Assembly: GCF_047219225.1 (NCBI RefSeq)
Contig: NZ_CP178208.1
Span: 2,666,001-2,730,000, forward strand
Origin: IMCC45349 sp047219225
Lineage (GTDB): Bacteria > Bacteroidota > Bacteroidia > Flavobacteriales > Flavobacteriaceae
Reading direction: 5' to 3'
DNA length: 64,000 bases
Shown here: positions 16,874 to 26,686 of the stretch, piece after piece
Layout of the letters: each line of letters begins with the position of its first letter
Position numbering within the stretch: position 1 is the first letter of the stretch
Made by a program: the position numbers and the translations under genes
Notes under the pieces: generated by a model
Seen by the model: the letters and a program-made list of their open reading frames with translations, nothing else
What the model was told of the DNA's origin: nothing
The model's database searches: none

Positions 16874-19216
16874 TTGGAGAAATATTTAAGTCAGTTAAAT
16901 GAGGCACAATTAGCACCAACTATTCAAAAAGATGGTCCTATGATTGTGATAGCTGGAGCAGGATCGGGAAAAACAAGAGTACTTACTTATCGTATAGCAT
17001 ATCTTATGCATCAAGGTGTTGATGCGTTTAATATTTTAGCTTTAACTTTTACTAACAAAGCTGCGCGTGAAATGAAAGAGCGTATTGCACAAATTGTAGG
17101 AAGTGAAGCCAAAAATTTGTGGATGGGAACATTTCACTCCGTATTTGCAAAAATTTTACGCTTTGAGGGACATCACCTTGGTTTTCCAAGCAATTTTACA
17201 ATTTATGATACGCAAGACTCTCAGCGTTTAATGGGATCGATTATAAAAGAAAAAGGCTTAGATAAAGACGTTTATAAAACTAAACAAGTTTACTCTAGAA
17301 TTTCATCGTATAAAAACAGTTTGATTACTGTAAAGGCTTATTTTAATAACCCTGACTTAATGGAAGCAGATGCAATGGCTAAACGACCACAAATGGGGGA
17401 GATTTATAAAGAGTATGTGGATCGCTGTTTTAAAGCTGGCGCAATGGACTTTGATGATTTATTGTTGAGAACCAATGAATTGTTGACGAGATTCCCAGCA
17501 GTATTGGCTCAATATCAAGATAAGTTTAGATATATTTTGGTAGATGAGTATCAGGATACCAATCATTCTCAATATTTAATTGTACGAGCGTTGGCAGACC
17601 GTTTTCAAAACATATGTGTTGTTGGTGATGATGCACAAAGTATTTATGCTTTCCGAGGCGCTAATATTAGCAATATTTTAAACTTCCAAAAGGATTACGA
17701 TAATGTACAAATGTATCGATTAGAGCAAAATTATCGTTCTACAAAAAATATTGTAAATGCTGCTAATTCTGTAATTGAACATAACCAAACTAAGTTAGAC
17801 AAAGTCGTTTGGACTGCTAATGAAGAAGGAGAAAAAATTAAGGTACATCGTTCTTTGACTGATGGTGATGAAGGACGTTTTGTTGCAAGTACGATTTGGG
17901 ATGGTAAAATGCAACATCAGCAAAAAAACAGTCAATTTGCAGTGTTGTATAGAACAAATGCACAATCTCGTGCTATAGAAGATGCGCTTCGTAAACGAGA
18001 TATTCCTTATAAGATTTATGGAGGACTATCTTTCTACCAACGAAAAGAGATTAAAGATGTTTTAGGGTATTTGCGATTGGTATTAAATCCAGCAGATGAA
18101 GAGGCTTTAAAGCGTGTTATTAATTATCCAGCACGTGGTATTGGTCAAACAACTATAGATAGGTTAGTAGTGGCAGCCAATGGGTACAATCGATCAATTT
18201 TTGAAGTAATTAAAAATATAGACAAAGTTGATATTAAAATAAATGGTGGTACTAAAAATAAACTTAGAGATTTTGTTACTTTAATAGAAAGCTATCAAGT
18301 GATGAATCAAACTGCCAATGCTTTTGATTTATCTGAACATATTGTAAAGACTAGTGGCTTAATTAAAGAGTTTAATAAGGATGGTACACCTGAAGGTATT
18401 ACTAGATTAGAAAATGTTGAAGAACTCTTAAATGGTATTAAAGATTTTGTTGAAGGACAAATGGAGCTTGCTGATGCCTCAGATTCTTTAGCAGAATTTT
18501 TAGAAGATGTGGCTTTAGCTACAGATTTAGATTCTGATAAAGGCGATGATGACCATGTAGCATTAATGACCATTCACCTAGCAAAAGGACTAGAATTCGA
18601 TAATGTGTTTATAGTTGGTTTGGAAGAAGATTTATTTCCTAGTGCAATGAGCATGAATACGCGTAGTGAATTAGAAGAGGAACGTCGTTTATTTTATGTA
18701 GCATTAACAAGAGCGGAAAAACAAGCCTATTTAACCTATGCATTGTCACGTTATCGTTGGGGGAAATTAGTAGACTCTGACCCAAGTCGTTTTATTGAAG
18801 AAATTGATGACGAATATTTAGACGTAATAACTCCAATGGAGGAGCGTAGAATAAATCCAATGTTATCTCCAGATATTTTTGGAGACACACAACCAAATAA
18901 AATAAGATTTAAAAAGCCTGTTCAGCCTAAGTTCCAGAAAAAAGGTGCTAAAATACCAACTAAAAAAGCTCCAGAAAAATTTGAAATTAGTGTACCTAAA
19001 AAGCTAAAAAAAGTAACGACAAGTAATGAAGCTACAACTAACTTGTTTGATAATAACTTAGTGGCAGGAAATATAGTAAAGCACTTGCGTTTTGGTAAAG
19101 GAGAAGTTTTAAAGATAGAAGGTAAAGGTGCCGATACTAAAGCTGAAATTAAATTTGAAGCAGGAGGTGTAAAGAAGTTGTTGTTACGTTTTGCTAAATT
19201 GCAAGTTATAGGTTAA
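16874..19216 (+). CDS. uvrD: UvrD/PcrA-type superfamily 1 DNA helicase
   Basis: A 780-residue 3'-5' SF1A helicase for nucleotide excision repair, mismatch repair and removal of RecA filaments. Walker A GAGSGKT is at 28-34. Other motifs are DEYQDTN, GDDAQSIYAFRGA, EQNYRST and LMTIHLAKGLEFDNVF, and VALTRAEKQAYL near residue 615. The C-terminal region ends in a Tudor-like segment (HLRFGKGEVLKIEGKG), which contacts RNA polymerase in PcrA. The start codon is TTG at 16874, chosen because MEKYLSQLNEAQ is the family N-terminus. The YciO/YrdC gene follows 15 bases later. Confidence 0.95.
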   Translation: MEKYLSQLNEAQLAPTIQKDGPMIVIAGAGSGKTRVLTYRIAYLMHQGVDAFNILALTFTNKAAREMKERIAQIVGSEAKNLWMGTFHSVFAKILRFEGHHLGFPSNFTIYDTQDSQRLMGSIIKEKGLDKDVYKTKQVYSRISSYKNSLITVKAYFNNPDLMEADAMAKRPQMGEIYKEYVDRCFKAGAMDFDDLLLRTNELLTRFPAVLAQYQDKFRYILVDEYQDTNHSQYLIVRALADRFQNICVVGDDAQSIYAFRGANISNILNFQKDYDNVQMYRLEQNYRSTKNIVNAANSVIEHNQTKLDKVVWTANEEGEKIKVHRSLTDGDEGRFVASTIWDGKMQHQQKNSQFAVLYRTNAQSRAIEDALRKRDIPYKIYGGLSFYQRKEIKDVLGYLRLVLNPADEEALKRVINYPARGIGQTTIDRLVVAANGYNRSIFEVIKNIDKVDIKINGGTKNKLRDFVTLIESYQVMNQTANAFDLSEHIVKTSGLIKEFNKDGTPEGITRLENVEELLNGIKDFVEGQMELADASDSLAEFLEDVALATDLDSDKGDDDHVALMTIHLAKGLEFDNVFIVGLEEDLFPSAMSMNTRSELEEERRLFYVALTRAEKQAYLTYALSRYRWGKLVDSDPSRFIEEIDDEYLDVITPMEERRINPMLSPDIFGDTQPNKIRFKKPVQPKFQKKGAKIPTKKAPEKFEISVPKKLKKVTTSNEATTNLFDNNLVAGNIVKHLRFGKGEVLKIEGKGADTKAEIKFEAGGVKKLLLRFAKLQVIG

Positions 19217-19231
19217 TGTAAAATAAGTAGT

Positions 19232-19852
19232 ATGGCAGAGTATGTTAGAATATATGAGGAAAATCCAAATCCGCGAGATATTGATAAAGTTGTTAAAGTA
19301 CTTAGAAGTGGAGGTTTGATTATATATCCTACAGACACTGTTTATGGATTAGGTTGTGATATTACTAATATAAAAGCTTTAGAGCGTGTGGCTAAGATAA
19401 AAGGCGTTAAGTTAGAAAAGTCTAATTTTTCTTTTATATGTAATGATTTAAGTAATTTAAGTGATTATGTAAAGCAAATAGATAATGCAACATTTAAGTT
19501 ACTTAAAAGGGCACTTCCAGGAGCTTATACCTTTATTTTACCTGGAGCAAAGTCATTACCAAATCCTTTTAAAAAGAAAAAAACGGTTGGTATTCGTGTT
19601 CCAGATAACTCGATAGCTCAAGAAATAGTTTATCAATTAGGTAATCCTATTATTTCTACATCTATTAGAGATGAAGATGAGGTTATAGAGTATACAACAG
19701 ACCCTGAGTTGATTTATGAAAAGTGGAAAGATAAAGTAGATGTTGTTATTGATGCTGGTTATGGTGGTAATGAGGCTTCAACAGTAATAGATGTATCACA
19801 AGGTGAAGTTGAAGTAGTTAGGGAAGGAAAAGGAAGTTTAGATATATTATAA
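19232..19852 (+). CDS. Sua5/YciO/YrdC family protein
   Basis: A 206-residue protein of the YrdC fold. Family motifs are GGLIIYPTDTVYGLGCD (27-43), FSFICNDLSNLSDYV, PGAYTFILPG, TVGIRVPDN and STVIDVSQG near the end. YrdC/Sua5 enzymes make threonylcarbamoyl-AMP for t6A in tRNA. The length and the ends resemble E. coli YciO, a paralogue with a less certain role, so threonylcarbamoyl-AMP synthesis is likely but not certain. It is cotranscribed with the helicase gene (15-base gap) and ends in a shared hairpin. Confidence 0.88.
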   Translation: MAEYVRIYEENPNPRDIDKVVKVLRSGGLIIYPTDTVYGLGCDITNIKALERVAKIKGVKLEKSNFSFICNDLSNLSDYVKQIDNATFKLLKRALPGAYTFILPGAKSLPNPFKKKKTVGIRVPDNSIAQEIVYQLGNPIISTSIRDEDEVIEYTTDPELIYEKWKDKVDVVIDAGYGGNEASTVIDVSQGEVEVVREGKGSLDIL

Positions 19853-19885
19853 AAAAAGCCCAATCTATTAGATTAGGCTTTTTTT
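19851..19885. terminator. Bidirectional terminator
   Basis: A stem of AAAAAAAGCC / GGCTTTTTTT with an inner AATC / GATT pairing lies between two convergent genes, the YciO/YrdC gene and the OmpA lipoprotein gene. A- and T-runs on both sides suit termination from both directions. Confidence 0.85.
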
Positions 19886-19906
19886 ATAATATGCTTTAAG
19901 AACTAT

Positions 19907-20764
19907 CTAGTTTTCTGAAGAAAGGTTTTTCATTTCATTTTCTATCATTTCGTAGAATTGGTCAATTTTAGGTAAAACAACCACTCTTGTTCTTCTGTTT
20001 TTAGCTCTGTTTTCAGCAGTGTCATTTTCAGCTAAAGGAACATAACTACTACGTCCAGCTGCAATTAATTGACTTGGGTTAACACCTAATTCTTGTAAAA
20101 CTCTAATAATTGATGTAGAACGTTTTACACTTAAATCCCAGTTGTCTACTAATACACCTTTACTGTATGAACGACTATCTGTATGTCCTTCAATCATAGC
20201 TTCAAAGTCAGGTTTGTCATTAATAACCTTCGCAACTTTAGCTAACACTGATTTTGCTTTGTCTGTAACTGTATAACTTCCTGTTTTAAATAATAATTTA
20301 TCAGCAATAGATATGAACACCACTCCTTTTTCAACATTAACTTCAATGTCTGGATCGTTAATGCCAACAGCTTTTTTAAGGCTAGTTACTATAGCAAGTG
20401 TTACACTGTCTTTTTTTGTTAATGCATCTTGTAAGCGAGATATTTTTAAATCTTTTTCTTTTAAGCTTTCTAAAGATTTTTCAAGATTTTCTGCTCCTTT
20501 TGTTGTTAGGATAGTCATATCCTTAGTGCTTTCAATTAAAGCTTTGTTAGATTTTCGTAAGTCAGATAATTGATCTTTTAAAGCATCTAAACTTGCATTA
20601 GCAGCAGCCTTGTCAGACAAGCAGCTGTTAAGTTTAACTGTAGCAGTATTTAATAAATCTTGAGTTTCTTTGTGTTTTGCTTCTAGAGCTGCGAATTCCT
20701 TTTTAGAAACACACGAACTAAGCATTAACATTGTGCATAAACCAAATAAAAGGTGTCTTTTCAT
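19907..20764 (-). CDS. OmpA-family peptidoglycan-binding lipoprotein
   Basis: A 285-residue outer-membrane lipoprotein with lipobox LSSC (Cys18). A long heptad-like coiled coil spans about residues 25-125. A C-terminal OmpA/MotB domain covers about 150-270, with IEGHTDSRSYSKGV, DLSVKRSTSIIRVLQELGV and AENRAKNRRTRVVVLPK. The conserved Asp and Arg in these blocks bind meso-diaminopimelate of peptidoglycan. It probably tethers the outer membrane to the wall. Single gene, sharing a terminator with the convergent neighbour. Confidence 0.92.
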   Translation of the reverse strand: MKRHLLFGLCTMLMLSSCVSKKEFAALEAKHKETQDLLNTATVKLNSCLSDKAAANASLDALKDQLSDLRKSNKALIESTKDMTILTTKGAENLEKSLESLKEKDLKISRLQDALTKKDSVTLAIVTSLKKAVGINDPDIEVNVEKGVVFISIADKLLFKTGSYTVTDKAKSVLAKVAKVINDKPDFEAMIEGHTDSRSYSKGVLVDNWDLSVKRSTSIIRVLQELGVNPSQLIAAGRSSYVPLAENDTAENRAKNRRTRVVVLPKIDQFYEMIENEMKNLSSEN

Positions 20765-20856
20765 AATAAATAATATTAAAATTACTGTAAATAAATAGCA
20801 AAAGTATTGAAAATTTAACAGCTGTATTAGTGATTAACAAAACTTTTACGAATAAA

Positions 20857-21846
20857 TTAAAGTTTGTTAAATGTTGTTTTGCGATTAATGTAATATGACC
20901 AGACTATAGATGCTATTTTGTAGTGTTTAATGTTCTGGTTTAATGATTTTCGTTGTTTAAGTGCAAAAGTGAGTTTTGAATAAAAACTAAAATGAGCTTT
21001 AATAATAGCGAAACAGTGTAAGGGCTTTAATTTTAGTAAAAAAAGAATTCCAGCAATGCCATCTAAACAAAGGCGTATAAGAATTAAAGAAAAGATTGGC
21101 TTTTGAGCATTTTTTACTAGCATTAATAAACTATTTCTAAAATTTAGGAATGTCTTTTTGGGGTTTGTGTTTTTTAATGTTGCACCACCAACATGATATA
21201 CATGTGAGTTACCATTGTAACTAATATTATAACCATGGTTTTTTACTCTCCAACATAAATCAATTTCTTCCATATGAGCAAAAAATGATTGGTCAAAACC
21301 ATCTAGTTTTTTAAAAACACTATTTCTAATAAAAAAACATGCGCCAGAAGCCCAAAAAATGTCTTTGTTGTTATTGTATTGATTAGTGTCTTCTTCTATA
21401 GTACTAAAGATTCTTCCTCTACAGTATGGATAGCCATATTTATCAATGTAACCTCCAGCTGCACCAGCATATTCAAACTTATTTTTATCTTTAAAGTCTA
21501 GAATTTTTGGTTGTATTATTGCTGTGTTGTCTTCTGTTTTAAATTGTTCAATGATTGGAGTTAGCCAGTTTTTTGTAACCTCTATATCACTATTTAAAAG
21601 ACAAATGATTTCTTCGTTAACTTCTTTTAAAGCATTATTGTAACCTCCAGCAAAACCTAAATTAGTTTTGTTTTTAATAATTTTTACTGAAGAGAAATTG
21701 TTATTTATAATGTTTAGTGACTCATCTGTAGAAGCGTTATCAGCTACATATATATTGGCAGAAGTTGAATGTTCAATTATAGATGGAAGAAACTGTTCTA
21801 ATAGTTCTTTACCATTCCAATTTAGTATAACAATAGCAACTTTCAA
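20857..21846 (-). CDS. Family 2 glycosyltransferase
   Basis: A 329-residue GT-A fold enzyme of the rhamnosyltransferase-like GT2 group. VAIVILNWNGKELLEQFLPS opens the protein. DNASTDESL, LLNSDIEVTKNW (the metal-binding DXD-like site) and FFAHMEEIDLCWRVKNHGY follow in the expected order. A hydrophobic stretch near 250-275 may attach it to the membrane. It probably transfers an NDP-sugar to a surface polysaccharide or glycan. Downstream of the small secreted protein gene with a 1-base gap, so probably one operon. Confidence 0.9.
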   Translation of the reverse strand: MKVAIVILNWNGKELLEQFLPSIIEHSTSANIYVADNASTDESLNIINNNFSSVKIIKNKTNLGFAGGYNNALKEVNEEIICLLNSDIEVTKNWLTPIIEQFKTEDNTAIIQPKILDFKDKNKFEYAGAAGGYIDKYGYPYCRGRIFSTIEEDTNQYNNNKDIFWASGACFFIRNSVFKKLDGFDQSFFAHMEEIDLCWRVKNHGYNISYNGNSHVYHVGGATLKNTNPKKTFLNFRNSLLMLVKNAQKPIFSLILIRLCLDGIAGILFLLKLKPLHCFAIIKAHFSFYSKLTFALKQRKSLNQNIKHYKIASIVWSYYINRKTTFNKL

Positions 21847-21847
21847 T

Positions 21848-22276
21848 CTACTTAATCTTTAAGAAAGATCGACAGTCATTTGCATATTCTAGAGCGCTAT
21901 CATCATCTTCACTTTCAATAGGTTTTTTGAAGCAAAGAGTAATGTTGTTAGGGTCAATGAAAGTAAGAATTCCAGTGTCTTTTTTTATGACTTGGTTTTT
22001 CTTCTTGTCTTTTATTATTATGGTAAGTGTAATTTTTGATTTACTATATTCTGCTTTGTAATGCATAGATAGAAGTTTACCGTCTTCAACATAATTATTA
22101 CCACCAAGAATTTTATTTCCAACCTTAAATGTTAATACACCATATTTATCTAATACCATTCTAATAGGGTTACTTTCATAAAGTGTTTCCCAAGTGCCAA
22201 TATGTGTTCTATTTTGTGAGAATGATAAGCTGCTGCTTATAAAAAAGATAAAAAATATAAGGTGCCTTAATCTCAT
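21848..22276 (-). CDS. Small secreted hypothetical protein
   Basis: A 142-residue protein with a Sec signal peptide (MRLRHLIFFIFFISSSLSFS). The mature part (GTWETLYESNPIRMVLDKYG, ITLTIIIKDKKKNQVIKKDT) has short alternating strands like a lipocalin-type barrel. No function is assigned. The ATG at 22276 overlaps the stop of the HsdR_N-like gene by one base (TAATG), which supports this start over one 39 bases upstream and suggests translational coupling. Confidence 0.7.
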   Translation of the reverse strand: MRLRHLIFFIFFISSSLSFSQNRTHIGTWETLYESNPIRMVLDKYGVLTFKVGNKILGGNNYVEDGKLLSMHYKAEYSKSKITLTIIIKDKKKNQVIKKDTGILTFIDPNNITLCFKKPIESEDDDSALEYANDCRSFLKIK

Positions 22277-22719
22277 TAATTGTGGTTTGGTAAATCTCTT
22301 AAAAAACGATAACATTCATTTTTTAAATCCAAAACGCAAAAGTAGTGATTTATTCCGTTAGTTACCATTAAAAAATTGGCTTTTAACTTTAAATTATACC
22401 TTGCAATTTGGTCAAAGGTGTCTTGAGTGATATTTATTTTTGCAGATTTGCATTCTACTATAATATGAATGCTTCCATCAGTATTAAAAACCACAATATC
22501 ATAACGTTTTTTTAAACCATTTATAATGAGCTCTTTTTCAACGTTTATAAGTGATTTTGGATATTTTTTTTCGTGAATTAAATAGTTTACACAATGTTGT
22601 CTTACCCATTCTTCTGGTTGTAAGACAACAAATTTTTTGCGAATTTCATCAAAAATAAGAGTTTTATTTTCGCTATTTTTGACCCTAAACGTGTATTTTG
22701 GAAAATTAAGTTCTTGCAC
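22276..22719 (-). CDS. Type I restriction enzyme R N-terminal-like nuclease domain protein
   Basis: A 147-residue stand-alone HSDR_N-type domain with a PD-(D/E)xK nuclease core: KKRYDIVVFNTDGSIHIIVECKSAK holds the Asp and the E-C-K pair. FDEIRKKFVVLQPEEWVRQH at the N-terminus is the usual block of the flavobacterial version that sits beside holA. No helicase or HsdM partner is nearby, so a restriction role is unlikely. Start: a TTG at 22746 would overlap the divergent holA start; the GTG at 22719 gives MQELNFPKYTF and is preferred. Confidence 0.75.
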   Translation of the reverse strand: MQELNFPKYTFRVKNSENKTLIFDEIRKKFVVLQPEEWVRQHCVNYLIHEKKYPKSLINVEKELIINGLKKRYDIVVFNTDGSIHIIVECKSAKINITQDTFDQIARYNLKLKANFLMVTNGINHYFCVLDLKNECYRFLRDLPNHN

Positions 22720-22745
22720 TACACAAATTTGGTAATTTTTTTTCA

Positions 22746-23750
22746 ATGGATGAAGTTAAACAGTTAGTAACTGATATAAAAAATGGAAATTTTAAACCTA
22801 TTTATTTTTTAATGGGAGAAGAGCCATATTATATAGATAGGATATCAGATTATATTGAACAAAATGTGTTAGCTGAAGAGGAAAAAGGATTTAATCAAAT
22901 GGTTTTATATGGTAGAGATGTTACTATTGAAGATATAGTTTCTAATGCCAAACGTTTTCCTATGATGGCCGAAAGGCAAGTGGTTATTGTTAAAGAGGCT
23001 CAAGATTTATCAAGGAATATTGAGAAGTTGGTGTCTTATGCGCAAAATCCTCAACCTACCACAGTTTTAGTGTTTAACTATAAATATAAAAAAATAGATA
23101 AGCGTAAGGCGTTATACAAAGAACTAAAGAAAACTAGTGTGGTTTTTGAAAGTAAGAAATTGTATGATAACCAAGTTCCAGATTGGATAAGACGAGTATT
23201 AGCTCCTAAAGGTTATACTATTTCTCCTAAAGCAGCACAAATGCTAGTAGAATTTTTAGGGACTGATTTAAGTAAAGTAAATAATGAATTAGAAAAGTTA
23301 AAATTAATTATTCCACAAGGTCAACAAATAACTCCAGAAATTATTGAAGAGAATATTGGAATCTCAAAAGATTATAACAATTTTGAACTACGAAAAGCTG
23401 TAGGCGAAGTTAATAGAGTTAAGGCTTATAGGATAATTAATTATTTTGCTGATAATCCAAAGGATAACCCAACTGTAGTGACTATAGCATTATTATATAA
23501 TTTTTTCTCACAATTATTACAGTTACATGGACTGAATGATAAATCTCCTAGAGCAGTAGCATCGTCACTAAGAATCAATCCGTACTTTGCAAACGAATAT
23601 ATTAGTGCAGCAAGAAATTACCCTATGCGTAGGGTTAGCCAAGTAATAGCTGTATTACGTGAGTTTGATGTGAAAAGTAAAGGTGTTGGCGCTAATGCAT
23701 TACCACAAAGCGATTTACTTAAGGAGTTAATGGTTAAAATAATGGGTTAG
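22746..23750 (+). CDS. holA: DNA polymerase III delta subunit
   Basis: The delta subunit of the clamp loader opens the beta clamp during loading. The 334-residue protein has the family's features: YFLMGEEPYYIDRISDYIEQ at 19-38, the central NPQPTTVLVFNYKYKKIDKRK region of the degenerate AAA+ fold, and the helical C-terminal domain (LLYNFFSQLLQLHGL). It is divergent from the HSDR_N-like gene. Its last 4 bases overlap the convergent ROK kinase gene. Confidence 0.93.
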   Translation: MDEVKQLVTDIKNGNFKPIYFLMGEEPYYIDRISDYIEQNVLAEEEKGFNQMVLYGRDVTIEDIVSNAKRFPMMAERQVVIVKEAQDLSRNIEKLVSYAQNPQPTTVLVFNYKYKKIDKRKALYKELKKTSVVFESKKLYDNQVPDWIRRVLAPKGYTISPKAAQMLVEFLGTDLSKVNNELEKLKLIIPQGQQITPEIIEENIGISKDYNNFELRKAVGEVNRVKAYRIINYFADNPKDNPTVVTIALLYNFFSQLLQLHGLNDKSPRAVASSLRINPYFANEYISAARNYPMRRVSQVIAVLREFDVKSKGVGANALPQSDLLKELMVKIMG

Positions 23751-24490
23751 TCTATGCTTTCATGAGCAAACATTGCTGCTCCGACAATTCCTGCATTGTT
23801 AAGTAGTTTAGCAGCCGTAATAGGTGTTTTTATGTCTAAATGCTTTTCAAATTTCTCCATTTTTTTACTGATTCCTCCTCCAATTATGAATAAATCTGGG
23901 TGTATAATATTCTCTAAATGAGATAGAAAGTAGCTAACGCGCTTTCCCCATTCTTTATAGCTTAAATCCTCACGTTTTCTAGCAGACTCTGCAGCGAAAC
24001 TTTCCATGATATCACCTTTTTTTCCATGTATTTGACCTAACTCAAAATTTGATAATAGCTTTCCATTAAAAAATACGCCAGAACCAATTCCAGTGCCAAG
24101 AGTTATGATAGCTACGAGTCCATTTTTATTTTTTCCAGCTCCAAACTTCATTTCTGCCATTGCTGCAGCATCAGCATCATTAACAACATAAAAATCTTGA
24201 TTACAGCGGTTTTTAAATAGGTTGTCTATTTGAGTGTTTTTCCATTGTTTGTCTAGGTTTCCATAATGTAATGCTTTTCCATTTTTTACAATGGTAGGAA
24301 AAGAAACACCAACAGGCCCACTCCAGTTTAAACTTTCTATAATTTCATTAACTGTATCTGAAACAGCATTAGGAGTAGCAGGTTTAGGAGTTGGAATTCT
24401 TTTGCGCTCACTTAATAATTCTCCCGTTGAGGCATCAACAATTGCTGCTTTTATCCCAGATCCTCCAATATCAATTCCTAATAATTCCAT
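23747..24490 (-). CDS. ppgK: ROK-family (polyphosphate) glucokinase
   Basis: A 247-residue sugar kinase of the ROK family. The phosphate-binding loop is LGIDIGGSGIKAAIVD (4-19), followed by GVSFPTIV, NDADAAAMAEMKFGAG with the catalytic Asp, and TLGTGIGSGVFFNGKL. The layout and the ELGQIHGKKGDIMESFAAES segment fit polyphosphate glucokinase, which can phosphorylate glucose from polyphosphate or ATP. The phosphate donor cannot be proved from the sequence. Single gene, tail to tail with holA. Confidence 0.85.
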   Translation of the reverse strand: MELLGIDIGGSGIKAAIVDASTGELLSERKRIPTPKPATPNAVSDTVNEIIESLNWSGPVGVSFPTIVKNGKALHYGNLDKQWKNTQIDNLFKNRCNQDFYVVNDADAAAMAEMKFGAGKNKNGLVAIITLGTGIGSGVFFNGKLLSNFELGQIHGKKGDIMESFAAESARKREDLSYKEWGKRVSYFLSHLENIIHPDLFIIGGGISKKMEKFEKHLDIKTPITAAKLLNNAGIVGAAMFAHESID

Positions 24491-24561
24491 GTGTTAGTTT
24501 AGTTAGTTGTTATGTGTTTGCTAACTTAAGAAAAGTAAAAAGATAATACAATGTCTAGTTT

Positions 24562-25041
24562 TTAGCTGTTAAGTAATTCTTCTAATTGGATATTATAATC
24601 GTATTGCAAGTCTTCATGAAGTGCAGGCAATTTCTTTTTAATACTCTCTATTTGTCTTAAATAAATATTAGTTAGAGTTACATTGTTATTTATAGAAGGG
24701 TAGAAGCTCTTTAGTTTTTCAGAAAAATAAAGTAGAAGTTCTATTTCTGTTTCTTTTTTTAAGGAATAACGAATGTATTTTTTTATGGTTCTTAAAATTT
24801 TTCGAACACTTTTCTTTATATAAAAGTAACTACTGGTGTTAATGTTATCAAAGGCTTCATCTACTTCTTCTTTGATACCTTCTATATATGTAACTTCATT
24901 ATCTGCCTCAAAAAGTAAGTAGGTGAGTAGTTCTTTATTTTCTTTTTTAAAGCGTGATAATCTTAAGCAAAGTTTTATTAACTCTTCCGAGTCGCGATAT
25001 TGAAGTTCTTTTTTGAGTTGTGTAACAGTTGCTGTTTTCAT
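24562..25041 (-). CDS. Conserved hypothetical helical protein
   Basis: A 159-residue, mostly helical, charged protein without signal peptide or membrane segment. Recognisable pieces are TVTQLKKELQYRDSEELIKL and RKILRTIKKYIRYSLKKETE. I recall it as a conserved protein of Flavobacteriia but know no function. It lies 10 bases behind the large methyltransferase-like gene and is probably cotranscribed with it. Confidence 0.65.
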   Translation of the reverse strand: MKTATVTQLKKELQYRDSEELIKLCLRLSRFKKENKELLTYLLFEADNEVTYIEGIKEEVDEAFDNINTSSYFYIKKSVRKILRTIKKYIRYSLKKETEIELLLYFSEKLKSFYPSINNNVTLTNIYLRQIESIKKKLPALHEDLQYDYNIQLEELLNS

Positions 25042-25051
25042 GTAGTAAGGT

Positions 25052-26653
25052 TTATCCTTTTAAAAGGTTAACACTAACGGTTGCTAAGTTGTTATTTGGA
25101 AATTTTGTAAAATACTGTTCATTTGGTATTAAACCTGCTTCTAGAGCAACTTTATTAAATACATCTACTTCTAATATAAACTGATCTGAATAACCATGAG
25201 TTGCATCGTAGGCAGAAGCAGCTGTTTTACCAATGTTTGCTGCAGTTAATTCTGGATTTACCGTATGGAGTTCAATAATTAACAATCCAAATTGTTCAAC
25301 ATAAGGCTTCCATTTTTTTAAATGCTCTAATAATGAATCTTCAACCAAATTGTTGTTAATGCGCTTACCTTTGTAAGCGTATGCTCCTGTTGAATCACTA
25401 ACTCGATTGGTGGTTGTTTCTGGAGCTTCCCAAATACGATTATGGTCTAAGAATGTGCGAACGTTAAGTAAATCTTTTAAGTCGATATTGTAATCTTCTT
25501 TTAAATCTTTTGATAATAAATCAGGTCGACCAATATCTCCCCAGATTACTTTTGCCCAAATATCTGCTTTAATAAGGTTTGCTCTTGTAACTTTTAAAGC
25601 AGCTTTGTTATAATCTGCACCAACAAGTAATAAAGGATATTCGTCTAGCAATTTTCCTCGGCTTGTTTGGTGTTCTATAACATCAAAAATATGTTGAATA
25701 AAAGCACCATTACCACAACCCATATCAAGGATTCCTTTTGGTTGTTCGTCTATAGGTTTGTTAAAAAGTTTAATAATTATCTCGTCTATTATTTTAAAGT
25801 AAGTGGAATGTGCGCCACCGCTTCCCCAAACATTCATTTCACGATGTACATGCTTTTCAGTTTCGTCAGGTGAAGAGGTATTTAATATTAAAGGATTACC
25901 AAATAGTAATTCGTCTAATTGTAAAAATGTTGGTAAATAAGAAACAGTTACACCATATGCACTTGCACGTTTTGCGAAAAATAATCCTTTATCTGTAAAT
26001 TGATAAGTGTCTTTTTTCTTGTTAAACCATCCAAGATGTGATAAAAAATCTAATATTTTTTTAAAACTTTCAGGATCGTTATGGTACTCTTGTGCTCTAA
26101 ACGATGCTTCCATAAAATATTTATGAAATAGCCCATTAACACCAAGTAAAACAATGATAGGAGCGGCAATGACGCCTTCTATATGTTTGAGTACTTGATA
26201 AGCTATAGAGTTTTCGTTAGATATATCTAAATCAAAATTCTTTTCATATTTTTTAAAAATACGGTCTAAGGCACTAAAGGCGTCAGGACCAATACGTTCT
26301 TCAGGGAATTTAACTGAGTAGGAGAGTAGGTTTACAGCGTCTTTATATAAATGAGCTAGTTTAAAAGCTTCTTCACTTTTGTCATTAATGCTATAAGTTA
26401 TAATGTCATTTTTGTTATCAACTTGCTGGTTTAGCCAACCTTGAGAACATAATATTCTCAATGCTACATTTAAGTATCCTTCATTGGCATTAAATTTTGA
26501 GGTTATATCGTTTAGAGAAACGGATTGTTTTTCTAATAAAAAATCTAAAACACCTTCTTTTTGTAATGAGTAAGTTGTTGTAGCTGTTGCGATACCATCT
26601 AGATGTCTAAAGATGGTTTCTCTTAATTCAGTTTTATCTTTTTTTGAAAGCAT
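25052..26653 (-). CDS. SAM-dependent methyltransferase with N-terminal winged-helix domains
   Basis: A 533-residue protein. The SAM-binding motif I is ILDMGCGNGAFI (about 307-318), with an acidic residue after the next strand (LLVGADYNKAALKVTRANL). The first about 230 residues contain two regions resembling the winged-helix dimerisation part of O-methyltransferases (GVLDFLLEKQSVSLNDITSK and KILDFLSHLGWFNKKKDTYQ). The overall build resembles polyketide-associated AprA-like methyltransferases. The substrate is unknown. It precedes the 159-residue hypothetical gene. Confidence 0.75.
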   Translation of the reverse strand: MLSKKDKTELRETIFRHLDGIATATTTYSLQKEGVLDFLLEKQSVSLNDITSKFNANEGYLNVALRILCSQGWLNQQVDNKNDIITYSINDKSEEAFKLAHLYKDAVNLLSYSVKFPEERIGPDAFSALDRIFKKYEKNFDLDISNENSIAYQVLKHIEGVIAAPIIVLLGVNGLFHKYFMEASFRAQEYHNDPESFKKILDFLSHLGWFNKKKDTYQFTDKGLFFAKRASAYGVTVSYLPTFLQLDELLFGNPLILNTSSPDETEKHVHREMNVWGSGGAHSTYFKIIDEIIIKLFNKPIDEQPKGILDMGCGNGAFIQHIFDVIEHQTSRGKLLDEYPLLLVGADYNKAALKVTRANLIKADIWAKVIWGDIGRPDLLSKDLKEDYNIDLKDLLNVRTFLDHNRIWEAPETTTNRVSDSTGAYAYKGKRINNNLVEDSLLEHLKKWKPYVEQFGLLIIELHTVNPELTAANIGKTAASAYDATHGYSDQFILEVDVFNKVALEAGLIPNEQYFTKFPNNNLATVSVNLLKG

Positions 26654-26686
26654 AAATACATGGTTTGTATTTATTAAAGATAAAAA

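Noticed and set aside
22276..22746. Type I restriction-modification system beside holA
   Set aside because: Only an HsdR N-terminal-like domain is present; there is no helicase part, HsdM or HsdS nearby.
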